A DNA stretch of 64,000 bases, taken from Pseudorasbora parva. Its lineage: Eukaryota > Chordata > Actinopteri > Cypriniformes > Gobionidae. The stretch is taken from positions 23,613,274 to 23,677,273 of the forward strand of contig NC_090182.1 of the NCBI RefSeq assembly GCF_024679245.1, given 5' to 3'. Positions within the stretch are counted from its first letter, which is position 1. The number at the start of each line of letters is the position of its first letter. The notes below the pieces were generated by a model. That model saw nothing but the letters and a program-made list of their open reading frames with translations. It was not told the origin of the DNA and made no database searches. A program made the position numbers and the translations under genes. Of the stretch, positions 25,835 through 33,719 are shown in pieces.

Positions 25835-28800
25835 GGAGACGCTGGGCTTGTCTTTCTGTTGTCATGGAAACTAGGAGAAGAAAGGCCCTAGAGCTTGTAG
25901 CAAGCAGCACTCGGTAATTTGCGGGGAACCATTTTCTGAAAAAGAGAATGTGGTTGTTATAGTCTGGGATGATGTAGCAAATTATAGAAAAATATTTGCT
26001 GTCCCCTGCTGTGGAAAGAGCAAATTAACTCATTGTTAAACACAATGCATCCTTACTCTCTCTGGGAAGGATAATAATAACCAAGCTTTTCCTTGTAAAG
26101 AAGAGAAATTCAGGGTGTGGCCCTATTCAAATGAGCATGCATAATGTAAATCTGATTTTTATAACGGTGCATTGAAGTAAGCAACATATAGTGCAGTATA
26201 CTGTAGAATTTCCTCCTAACCAAGGCACAATGCCAGCACACATATGAGAGGAGTCTGGCTGCTTTACAATGCTGCCTCCTGCTGGTGTCACTGCTAATTT
26301 TAGAGTGACAAAAACATGCGTCATCACAGTCTGCTAAGATCTTAATCCAAATACACAAATGAGACTTTTAGATGCCTTGGTAAGCATAAGAGACTTCTTT
26401 CTGAAACATGAAGAAAAAAACCTTATTATTATAAACTTGTGACTGGTAGTCTATATATTCAATTGACATTTATTTGTATAGCACTTTTCACAATCGTACA
26501 GTACAATACAAAAATGTACAGTTCTAAGATACTTCAAATCACCCAGTTAGCTAATATCAAGTATTCATTTAGGCAGAAATAATGAGCTCATTAAAGCAAT
26601 TATTATGTTCTTTGTAATGATTACAAATACATATAAAAAAAAAAAACTGGCAATGGTGCATGTCGATTTAGAGTTGGTGCCATCTGAGGTCCTCGCAGGT
26701 GTAGGCAGGGCCGTGCACAGACATTTTGAGGGGCAGTGGCCCAAACCAAAAAAGGGGGCACTATAAGGGGTTGAGTCATCTTAATATAGAGAATGAATAT
26801 CAAACCATTTACAATCATATTGTAAATACAATTGTTAGGCTTAAGTGCTCATTTAATTTATGTTGTTGTAATTATTCTTTCAAAAATTTGATTCTGCGCT
26901 AATTTGATCACATTTTTTTTTCTATTGGAGATTTAAGTAGCAAAAGAGAATCACTAAAATTGTTGAATATATTTTGAGACAAAGCCAAGGTCTTGTTTAT
27001 GATTTTTGTTCAAAGTAAATAAAGCAACAGTTTTTCAATAACAGAATATGTAAAAGTATTTAACATGATAATGAACAGCCGCTGATTTAACATTTGTTGA
27101 CATGACATGGTTAATATTTAGATGGTAAATATCATATAATAAGTTGGGTATCCAGACAATCATCTCATTTATAATAAAAATATGCTAATAATCATATCAA
27201 ATCATACAATACAAATATATGTATTTGTTACTACTGTAAAACTTTATTAAATTATGGGATCTCATTCATTCAATGTTTTCAGATTATTTACTTTAAAATA
27301 GTTTCTGTATTTTAAAAATATTTTTATGTTAACATTTTAATATGTACTGAACAATAATTAATTATTTTATTCATCAAAATAAACAGAAAATACTGCAATC
27401 TTTTCTAAAGAGTTTTTTTTGCACAATTATAAACTTAGACATGATTAAAATCACATTTTTCTTTTCATTGTACCCTGATACAACTCATTTATATTATAAT
27501 AGCCTTTATTATCTTTTATTTAATTGTGTATACGATTAATATGGTCTTAGTAAAATATAATATGACGTATCTTATAAATACTAGTATTCAATTTGATTAA
27601 AATTGGGCATATATTTTACAGGAGTTAAAGAGTGACAAACTGTCAGCAAAATATTCAGTAGGCCTATACAGTATGACGACATGCTGGCATGCTGGAGCTT
27701 TGAATCCATGTTTGCAACAAACAAATGCTGACAAACTACGAAACTACTAATTCCGCCGATCAACCACTGTAGACTGTAATGTCGATTGTATTTCGTAATG
27801 TACCTGTTAATGAGACGACATTCTGGAACTGCCATCTCCACAGAGAGCTGACACAACCACAAACTTTGAGCGATGCTGCGGAGTGAGCGGGAAAACACGG
27901 AACAGATTATGGGAATTAGTGGATTTCTAGCAAGACTGAACGCCTTTATGGGAATTTTCGGGGGGTGAGGACAGGAAGGTGGCAAGAGGGGCACCTTAGC
28001 CGATGAGAAGACCTCCGTTCATCTTTGGAACACAAATTAAGATATTTTTGTTGAAATGGCTCAGAAAAGGCCTTCATTGGCAGCAATGTCATTTCCTCTC
28101 TCAAGACCCATAAAAGGCACTAAAGATGTTGTTACAAATCGTCCATCTTACTACAGTGGTTCTACAATTATTTTATGACGCGACGAAACAAGGCTGGTCA
28201 GTACTGTTATTTAATGTGTTTTGGTTCATTCAGCTGATGAAACGCCGCAAAAATATCTTTGAGAGATTTCAGTTGACAAAAAGCCCCAGACAATATGAGC
28301 TGTGGAATATTATGTAGGAGATTTATACAGCTTTTCACAGCAGATGCCACTGAAAATTTGGTAAGCCTGTCACTCACATCCTTGCTTTTATACCTGTCAT
28401 GACGCTGCTCTGAATAAGGTCTCTAGTCAGTAGAGCGCTTATGTTATATGACCTGGGCTGCGTCTGAAAATCTAGGCAGCTGACTTGTTGCCTCGCTGCC
28501 TTATCAGACAATGAAACAGTGATCTACGCCAAAATAGAGCAAGCTTTGGTGAGAACTAAACAAATATTTAATTACTACATAAGTAATTTCTCGCTAGAAG
28601 GGAAATCAGAAGTGTAAAATGTTGGTCAAGAACGTACATTTACACACAAACTTTCCAGCAAACGCAACTTTCAGACGCCATCTTTTTTTCTTCTTGCTGA
28701 ACCGTCACAGAATGGAAAGCACAGGATTGTGGGATATCAAAGACAGGGAAGGATACATCTATGCTGTCATCAAAAATCGACCAGATGACTTGCATCTCAG

Positions 28801-30982
28801 GAAGGCAGGAAGTGAAGCTAACACTAGATTCAGACGTGCCTTGATGCCTCCCTACCTTGAAATGTGTCCTTTGAAGGCAGCTTTTTCCAGGTTTCAGACG
28901 CTGCCATGGTCGAGCTTTAGTTTGATGGCGCTTTGTTCGCTTTGAGTGTAAATCCAGTGTAGGCATCGTTCATAGAAAGGCTAGCGAACCAAGCAGTACA
29001 TGTAAACAAGATGGTAAAATGTGGGACTACATATGTTTTCCTATTTAAAGCTGCAGTCTAACGTTTTGCGCTCTAGCAGTTAATAAACAGAACTGCACGT
29101 GTCTTGCGGAAGAACATTGCAGCCACTTCTCTCTGTTTATGTTTATGGCGAGTCACCGTGCTCCTCCGCAGCGGTACCTAACAGTCTGGCCTGAAATAGT
29201 CCCAATATAAACACTTATTATAAGTGTACCATAATGATTCAGGGTAAGGCAAAAACATGGTTTGGAAAATGGATTCATGTTGTACATTGTCATTGTATAA
29301 TATTTGTAAATCTTGGAACACAAAAAAAGTTACGGACAGCAGCTTTAACAATTTGATGGGAATACAATGTAATATAGACCTTGATTTCAGTTCAAGTTCA
29401 AGCTTCCCAATTAGCGAGTTTTCTCTCAGAACAAAATGCAAACTGTTGACAAATGTATCCAGTTTCAATGGGTTGGCACAGACTACCCAACATTGCGTTA
29501 CACTTCACTGACCCAGCGCTGGGTAGGTATGTGAGGGGGTTCATCATTTGTTGACTGTAAAAATGGCCAAACAGCTGAGTTACAGAAAAACTACCCAGCT
29601 CATGGATAAAAATATCAAAAGTAACCCAATAAATTTATCCAACAGTGGAACCGTTTGAACCCAGCATTTGGGTTATAAAAAACAACCCAGCATTTTTTTT
29701 CTGGTGTAGCTTAGTAAATTCTAATTGAACCCATAAACAAGCATTATGCACCACGCAGGATAAATACTAAATTTTTTGTAGGAGGCATGAGATAATTTTT
29801 GTCATCTAATTCTGTTATCATCATCATGGTTGAGTCTGTTTGGAGTATGTGGGTCACATGAGTTGGTTCAGATTTTCTGTGCTCAATTTGTCAGTTTGAA
29901 CTAAATCCAACACGTCCAGTCATGGTGCTAGACATTCTGACTTTGTAGAGGCATTCAGTGCATCCGGAAAGTATTCACAGCACTCGGCTTTTTCACATTT
30001 TGTTATGTTACAGCCTTATTCCAAAATGGATTACATTCATATTTTTTTCTCTCCAAATTCTACAAACAATACCCCATAATGACAATGTGAAAGCAGTTTG
30101 TTCGAAATCGTTGCAAATTGTATTAAATATAAAACAGTGCACTGGTCACCCTGTACTGGTTATTGCATTATGACAGGCTAGGGGTGAGGGAGCCAGTAGT
30201 TATCTTGTTCTAGGACCGGGGCCCTTAGGGAAGATCCTTATAGGCCCCCTCATTTAGACAGTAGCCCTTCTCAATCTTTTTGAGTACATTTTTTTTTTGT
30301 GTTTTTTATTTTATTTTATTTTTTACAAATGTTAATATTCACATGTAAAACGGATATTATTGCGCTTGGTTAACTACATGCTCGATCAATGCTGATCAAG
30401 CACCCTGTTTTCAGGATTACTTAGAACATTATATGTTGTATCATAAAGTACATTATATGAACAACTGACACTAGACATATCATACATCTAGTATATTTTG
30501 AAAATGACATATTTTTGGCATCAAAATAAAAAGGGCAACATATCATGGGAGATACAACTCATAAAATCCGAACTATATCAAATATTTTAAAATTTTTCTT
30601 GGGATGTTTTGCTCAGATTTTTATTTTTGCTGATAATTTTCCACTCTTGCCTGTTTAAGGGTTAAATTCAGTCTGGCCATGTATGTAAATGTAAAAGATA
30701 TTGTCTGAATAATGTTAATATATATTTTTTTAAGTTCAAGGATGTTTTATAAGAACTTTTATAATATAAATGCAAATGTTCACTTGACTCTTTGTTGAAG
30801 TTATTTAATATTATATGGTGTTGTTTCAGATCCACTACCTGATGGTGCTGTCTGCCAACTGGGCCTATGTGAAGGATGCATGTAAAATGCAGAAATATGA
30901 GGACTGCAAGTCCAAGGAGGAGCAGGAGCTGCATGACATCCACTCCACACGCTCCAAGGAACGGCTCAATGCCTACACATAA
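7408..30982 (+). CDS. gpm6a: gpm6a: neuronal membrane glycoprotein M6-a, seven coding exons, complete
   Basis: This is a PLP/DM20-family four-pass membrane glycoprotein of neurons. The family promotes filopodium and neurite formation and sits in lipid-rich plasma membrane. Coding exons are 7408-7444, 18629-18821, 21133-21289, 22347-22500, 22672-22766, 22899-22964 and 30830-30982. Together they give 855 nt, or 284 residues plus stop, against 278 for human GPM6A. The N-terminus MEEDMDEGQTQKG matches the main neuronal isoform. A cysteine cluster CMECCLKC (residues 14-21) is the expected palmitoylation site. Membrane segments lie at about 28-48, 80-102, 130-156 and 216-248. The C-terminus HSTRSKERLNAYT is the M6-a signature and excludes gpm6b. 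Teleosts have two co-orthologues (aa, ab); I cannot decide which this is. All introns have GT-AG ends. Confidence 0.97.
8865..8941. repeat. (TA)n microsatellite
   Basis: About 77 bp of pure TA dinucleotide in gpm6a intron 1. Open frames over it are artefacts. Confidence 0.97.
8951..8994 (-). mobile_element. Decayed tRNA-Ala SINE fragment between two TA tracts
   Basis: The minus strand reads as an A-box half (ggtattcctgtaacttaaat) joined directly to the B-box half (gggtttgattcccatggaat) of the SINE family seen at 4590-4790. The central tRNA part is deleted. Confidence 0.6.
9018..9112. repeat. (TA)n microsatellite
   Basis: About 95 bp of pure TA repeat, 76 bp downstream of the previous TA tract. 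Confidence 0.97.
10600..10830. promoter_or_regulatory. GC-rich patch in gpm6a intron 1, possible regulatory element
   Basis: This stretch is GC- and CpG-rich compared with its AT-rich surroundings and contains an inverted ggcccggccc-type core and several CpG dinucleotides. It is not coding and matches no repeat I recognise. The regulatory role is inferred only from composition. Confidence 0.25.
11318..11430 (+). other. Cluster of G-quadruplex-type motifs
   Basis: Three runs of closely spaced G tracts occur. 11367-11387 is GGG-N4-GGGG-N2-GGG-N1-GGGG. 11402-11430 has tracts of 6, 5, 4 and 3 G separated by short loops. 11318-11337 is a weaker example. They lie on the coding strand of gpm6a intron 1. 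Confidence 0.6.
11957..12994. mobile_element. Probable non-autonomous DNA element with a nested repeat
   Basis: The left part resembles a common cyprinid repeat with an 'aggggaccattttgcccc' type end. A loosely matching inverted end (gtctaacaccccttaa) lies near 12980-12996. The termini are diverged, so the limits are tentative. The relic at 12552-12768 lies inside it. Confidence 0.4.
12552..12768. mobile_element. Truncated copy of the TTCACCC-ended repeat (family C)
   Basis: This shares the 'ctgagagctt', 'cagaaagg' and 'ccatgtgaccccagtggttt' blocks, in order, with the fuller copy at 23462-25066. It ends with a gggtaactaacctttttaaa terminus. The left end and interior are deleted. Confidence 0.65.
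13687..14454. mobile_element. Interspersed element D with inverted GGCTGCATCCGAAAA ends
   Basis: The left end ggctgcatccgaaaaactt (13687) is the reverse complement of the right end near 14435-14454. A second copy without the internal insertion lies at 28455-28906. No coding capacity is seen. It is interrupted by the MITE at 13889-14159. Confidence 0.75.
13889..14159. mobile_element. Palindromic MITE rich in AAAGGTTCTTT units, inserted in element D
   Basis: The ends cactcttaaaaataaa and its near reverse complement tttatttttaaaggtg are flanked by TA at 13887-13888 and 14160-14161. The interior repeats aaaggttcttt and aaagaacctt in both orientations, so much of the single strand can fold. The TA flank suggests movement by a Tc1/mariner transposase. 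Confidence 0.85.
15125..15890 (+). mobile_element. TTAA-flanked non-autonomous element (family B), fuller copy
   Basis: The ends aggggtacttcagcg (15125) and cgctgaagtaaccgt (15876-15890) are inverted repeats. TTAA lies at 15121-15124 and 15891-15894. The interior matches the truncated copy at 1494-2222 in the other orientation. There is no open frame with transposase similarity. The TTAA target fits the piggyBac superfamily, which is an inference. Confidence 0.85.
15943..16237. mobile_element. Long-palindrome MITE
   Basis: The left end tggtaacactttagaataat is inverted at the right end (attattctaaagtgttagcca, ending 16237). The inverted similarity continues inward through 'actaacatgttaac'-type blocks for most of its length. 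This is a well-known kind of cyprinid hairpin MITE. Confidence 0.85.
17190..17311. mobile_element. Short hairpin MITE with 46-bp arms
   Basis: 17190-17235 is inverted at about 17266-17311. The inner part of the arms (agtcagggcactgat and its complement) is exact, leaving a central loop of about 30 bp. Confidence 0.8.
17872..17900. repeat. (TTTA)n microsatellite
   Basis: About seven copies of a TTTA tetranucleotide. Confidence 0.9.
18269..18343. repeat. Compound (CA)n-(GA)n microsatellite
   Basis: CA repeats with one imperfection (18269-18302) pass directly into GA repeats (18303-18343), about 285 bp upstream of gpm6a exon 2. Confidence 0.95.
18629..18821 (+). CDS. gpm6a: gpm6a coding exon 2
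   Basis: Acceptor tctctcag, donor gtaagt. It encodes the cysteine cluster, the first membrane segment and the start of the first extracellular loop (GCGHEALSGTVTILQNYF), ending within DVFT-I. Confidence 0.96.
19126..19260. repeat. Fragment of repeat family A
   Basis: It shares the order of blocks seen at 824-912 ('attcaaacatttgg', then 'gacatttataatg', 'caaaatatttctattt') but lacks the rest of the element. Confidence 0.5.
19589..19714. mobile_element. TTAA-flanked hairpin MITE with TTCACCC ends
   Basis: The ends atggatagttcaccc and gggtgaactctccct are inverted and continue inward through a catgattt/aaatcatg arm. TTAA occurs at 19585-19588 and 19715-19718. A right-hand fragment of the same MITE lies at 55649-55715. 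Confidence 0.85.
19780..20215 (+). mobile_element. Truncated copy of family C repeat
   Basis: It begins gagttagttcatccaaaaat and follows the family C order (tctgtcattaatta, then ttcggaacacaaatt, cagaaaggcc, aagcgacgagaata). The right half is missing. Confidence 0.65.
20422..20483. repeat. (GT)n-(GTGC)n-(GC)n alternating tract
   Basis: Strictly alternating purine-pyrimidine sequence moves from GT through GTGC to CG repeats and back, a composition prone to Z-DNA. Confidence 0.9.
21133..21289 (+). CDS. gpm6a: gpm6a coding exon 3
   Basis: Acceptor tcccacag, donor gtgaga. It encodes the second membrane segment (YVIYGIASAFFVYGILLM) and the intracellular loop KDLYGDFKITTCGRCVSAW, which is nearly invariant in M6-a. 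Confidence 0.97.
21341..22027 (+). mobile_element. 5'-truncated L1-type LINE with 12-bp target duplication
   Basis: The exact 12-bp direct repeat gaaaagggcaac lies at 21329-21340 and 22028-22039. The insert's sense strand (frame 21400-21640) reads as the C-terminal tail of an L1 ORF2, with motifs such as LARRAILLKWK and a following PPLHDRWIQEI. A frame break at an extended T run follows, then a 3' tail ending aataaaaaagattta. It is sense-oriented within gpm6a intron 3, starting 51 bp after the exon 3 donor. Confidence 0.82.
22347..22500 (+). CDS. gpm6a: gpm6a coding exon 4
   Basis: Acceptor cctttag, donor gtatgt. It encodes the third membrane segment (FIMLTYIFMLAWLGVTAFTS) and the first half of the second extracellular loop, with the conserved cysteines of WTIC and ASLCLD. 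Confidence 0.97.
22672..22766 (+). CDS. gpm6a: gpm6a coding exon 5
   Basis: Acceptor attttag, donor gtaagt. It encodes the second half of the extracellular loop (GVVPLGEEKALCVGSEYR ... KMCDSNE) with two further disulfide-type cysteines. Confidence 0.95.
22899..22964 (+). CDS. gpm6a: gpm6a coding exon 6
   Basis: Acceptor ctgaaag, donor gtgagt. 22 codons (LDMTFHLFVCALAGAGAAVI-AM) encode most of the fourth membrane segment. Confidence 0.97.
23462..25066. mobile_element. Family C DNA repeat, fullest copy, with a nested TTAA insertion
   Basis: The ends aaggattagttcacccaaaa (23462) and ttttgggtgaactaaccctt (25045-25064) are inverted. The interior carries the standard family order of blocks. The 682-bp element at 24285-24966 interrupts it. 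No transposase frame is seen. Confidence 0.8.
24285..24966. mobile_element. TTAA-flanked element inside family C repeat
   Basis: TTAA at 24281-24284 and 24967-24970 bounds a 682-bp block. Removing it together with one TTAA joins atatcttaa to ttcatgttctgaag, which is the expected continuous family C sequence. The termini (aggtgttatgaactgg and its distant inverse) are only weakly similar. Confidence 0.75.
25723..25834. repeat. Compound (C)n-(TC)n-(AC)n tract
   Basis: Seventeen C, then about 39 TC units (25741-25818), then eight AC units. Open frames on both strands here are low-complexity artefacts. Confidence 0.97.
26700..27990. repeat. Possible interspersed element, limits uncertain
   Basis: The left edge (gcagggccgtgcacagacat near 26706) and a G-rich right side near 27960-27995 resemble a repeat with 'gaggggca' near both ends. 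I cannot define termini or a target duplication. No recognisable protein is encoded. Confidence 0.3.
28008..28190. repeat. Fragment of family C repeat
   Basis: It has the order ccgttcatctttggaacacaa, ggctcagaaaagg, caagacccataaaaggcact and gcgacgaaac, matching the copy at 19780-20215. Both ends are missing. Confidence 0.6.
28455..28906. mobile_element. Element D, copy without the MITE
   Basis: Inverted ends ggctgcgtctgaaaa and gtttcagacgctgcc. The interior aligns with 13687-14454 except that a single TA (28595-28596) stands where the other copy carries the MITE. Confidence 0.78.
29049..29344. mobile_element. TTAA-flanked AGCTGCAGTC-ended element
   Basis: The ends agctgcagtctaacg and gttacggacagcagct are near-inverted. 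TTAA lies at 29045-29048 and 29345-29348. Its terminus is shared with the longer element at 56680-57196, although the interiors differ. Confidence 0.75.
29951..30120. repeat. Terminal fragment of a Tc1-like element
   Basis: The block from 'cagtgcatccggaaagtatt' through 'acaataccccataatgacaa' is a familiar end of a teleost Tc1-like family. There is no transposase and no second terminus. Confidence 0.6.
30830..30982 (+). CDS. gpm6a: gpm6a coding exon 7 (terminal)
   Basis: Acceptor ttgtttcag, stop TAA at 30980-30982. It encodes the end of the fourth membrane segment (HYLMVLSANWAYV) and the cytoplasmic tail ending RSKERLNAYT. Confidence 0.98.
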   Translation: MHYLMVLSANWAYVKDACKMQKYEDCKSKEEQELHDIHSTRSKERLNAYT

Positions 30983-31118
30983 GACAGGAAGCAGCAGCGA
31001 GGGCGAGAGGACCCTCAGTGCTTTCACTTCCTGTTGAAGGGAGTTTTGGCACTGGTGCAGTCCAGGTGGTGTGTCGTATGACCAACCCCATGGCCAACCC
31101 ATTACCTCTCGCACAAAC

Positions 31119-31153
31119 ATTATTATTATTGTTATTATTATTATTATTATTAG
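31119..31153. repeat. (TTA)n microsatellite
   Basis: About eleven TTA units with one interruption, in the probable gpm6a 3' UTR. Confidence 0.9.
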
Positions 31154-32824
31154 TGCTAGCAGTAGTGTTGTAGTTTTTCACATTATTGTATTTCATTTTT
31201 AAGAGATTGTGCTGGTTCTTTTTTCCACCACATAGGCTTTTACAATTTTGGATTTTTATTTTATATTTTAGCATCAATACATAAATCATTCTTATGTAGA
31301 GGGTCGGTTATTGGGGCGAAAAGCACATTTTTCATGTGTGTCTGTCTCTTAAGGTCTCATTGTCAAAGACTTAAATCATGAAAAAAAAAATTGGTAAAAA
31401 AATAAACAATTCTTTCTCTCTTTCTTTCTCTCTCTCTCCCTCTCTTTCTCTCCTTTTTTTTTAATCATCAGAAGGTATGAAGCCCGATACCAGCAGATGG
31501 CTTGCTCATTCTGCATTATTTTGGTAAAAGAAAACTCAAAAACTGAGACAGAAAAGACAAAAAACAAAATTAAGATATAACAGATGTACCATAAAGTGTT
31601 TATTTATTATTTTTCTACAGATGTCATTGCATAGCTTATCAAGAAGATGATTACAAAATATCAAAATGGTTATTATTTGCTTGCTGCGCTAGTCAATTTT
31701 TCAGACCGCATCGTGCCAGTAGGTGGCGTTGTAACTTCTCTGAGAGGGAGAGGAACTTTCTGACCACTTTCAGGTGGACATTAAGCATTTAAATCTTTCC
31801 GTAGTGTCAGCGAACCCTCTTCGGCAACAATGCAACTCTCCCTTTACTGGAAGCAAGCGACACATGCACAAGTCTACAGCGTTATGACCCCCTCTTTTTT
31901 ATTTTCCTACACAAATAGATAGACACAGTAAAGCCGTCAGGGTTTTTATTTGACTTTTTATTTTCAGCTTTTGTACAAAGTCAATGTGTAAATGTATGTA
32001 CTGTATTTAGCACTTAACCTTCAGGTGAATACGTATTAAACTGAAAAACGCATTCCATGACACGATAGGGTGGGTGTTCTTCTGAAAGCTTAAGAAAAAA
32101 GACAGGTGAAGTGAACACAGTAATGTTTTGTGACAGATCACTTTGTTTCAGTGGGTTTTTTTCTTTATAAAGGGGAACATGACGATGAAAACAAACATTT
32201 AAAGACCTTATACTATTATCTCGATGACAGTTACTCGTTGTCTTGCTAACAAGTCATTATATTGGACAATGGAGATGTCTTATTATTTTAATGCCTGGCA
32301 AATCATGTTCAGTCAGTGTTTCTAAAAGCTAGTTTCGTGCACTTATTTGACCATTTTGTGAGCTCTTTCTTGGTGTAAGTGCATTGGGGTGCCGGCTGCC
32401 AGTCAGACCCCTGTAATGTTAGGTAAAGACTGTGAACCTAAGTGTTATTTGTGGCATGGTCATGCATTCAATGGTAATCGTTTTTACTGGATCAAAAAAA
32501 ATAATAATGATGATAATAATAATAATGAAGAAAAAAAAATCAAAGAAAAAAAAACAAGAAAAACAGTTTTCATTTCATCTTTTTATGAGTTTGTTATATG
32601 CGACTGTCTTGCTGGGTCATCCCCTTTCTCATAATGTGCAGTAATTTGAATCCTATGCTCAATACATGCGCTGAAACTCCTACTCTTCGATGGTTTAGTG
32701 TTTGATTTGTGCCTGTTTACTTTGTGGTGATCTCTCTAACTCCCTCAGAGTCCTCCTCTCACCTTTCTATTACTATTGCTTGTTGAGCCCCTAACTTAAT
32801 GCTTTCTCTAAACCCCTGACCCCC

Positions 32825-32837
32825 CCAATCTGGCTGA

Positions 32838-32868
<31 letters not shown>

Positions 32869-32869
32869 G

Positions 32870-32919
<50 letters not shown>

Positions 32920-32927
32920 CTGGCTGG

Positions 32928-32958
<31 letters not shown>

Positions 32959-32965
32959 AATCTGG

Positions 32966-33042
<77 letters not shown>
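32825..33042. repeat. Compound minisatellite of CAATCTGGCTGA and (CT)n
   Basis: The phrase ATCTGGCTGA recurs four times, separated by pure CT tracts of different length, and ends in a CT run of about 70 bp. Confidence 0.92.
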
Positions 33043-33046
<4 letters not shown>

Positions 33047-33421
33047 TACTAGTCTTTTTGTACTCTCACTAAAGAATGCTTAGTAGAAAGCTGTACCATT
33101 CATTTGTTTTGTACATAAATGTGCCAACCGCTTGACAGTGGCTTTTCTGATCTGTAGGGACAAACTGCTTGCATAAATAAACTACACTGGTGTACTTGTT
33201 AATAAATATTCTACGGTTGTTGTTGTTCTTAACAATCTGTGTCATGTTGGAATTCACATACACTCGAAATATTTTGTCAGTTTACCTGGTAAAATCTAAA
33301 TGAACTGGTTTTACTATTGAAAAAAATAAACAATTGCACTTTTTAAAGTTGCATGTGGCATGTAGTTTCAGATTACAATACTGCATGTGATTTGATTATA
33401 TATGTACTTGCAACAAAAATA

Positions 33422-33438
33422 CCCCCCCCCCCCCCCCC
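33422..33438. repeat. Poly-C tract
   Basis: Seventeen consecutive C followed by A-rich sequence. Confidence 0.95.
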
Positions 33439-33444
33439 AAAAAA

Positions 33445-33715
33445 AAACATTATTCCAGTCTTTGTTTCAGAAATCATTGTAATGTGCTTTTTAATTATCA
33501 ATGTTGAAAACCGTTGTGTTGCTTAATATTTTGTGGAAGCAATAATATTTTTTTGTTTAGGATGCTTTATTTAAAGTTCAAAAGAACAGCATTTATTTAA
33601 CTTATAATTATTTTGTTAAAGTCTTTACTGTCACTTTTGATCAATGCTGAATTGCTTAATAATATAAATTTTTTAACTAAAAATCATACCCCAAACTTTG
33701 GAATGGTAGTATTTC
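33445..33715. repeat. Fragment of repeat family A
   Basis: Blocks such as aatgttgaaaaccgttgtg, gttcaaaagaacagcattta and tgtcacttttgatcaatgc are followed by the terminal ccccaaactttggaatggta. The left half is missing. Confidence 0.7.
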
Positions 33716-33719
33716 TACA

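Larger units (their letters stand above)
22965..30829 (+). other. gpm6a intron 6 (7.9 kb)
   Basis: It contains the family C repeat with a TTAA insertion, a long TC tract, MITE pairs and a Tc1 terminal fragment, each listed separately. 25.1-25.6, 25.9-26.7 and 30.3-30.8 kb hold nothing I recognise. Confidence 0.85.
30983..33215 (+). other. Probable gpm6a 3' UTR
   Basis: No gene follows for 4.6 kb on this strand, and the family has long 3' UTRs. AATAAA-type signals occur near 31398, 33172 and 33203; which is used cannot be told. The region holds a TTA repeat (31119-31153) and a CT-rich minisatellite (32825-33042). Confidence 0.4.

Noticed and set aside
25533..25917. Ser-Leu repeat frames and the antisense Arg-Glu frame
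   Set aside because: They are translations of the TC/GA tract.
27581..27994. Antisense 137-codon frame
   Set aside because: No recognisable domain, lies in a probable repeat inside gpm6a intron 6, and has no splice or promoter support.
28619..28966. Overlapping 108-codon frames on both strands
   Set aside because: They lie inside repeat element D; the other copy of the element does not keep the frame.
32791..33045. Antisense Arg-Glu-rich frame
   Set aside because: Low-complexity CT minisatellite, not a protein.
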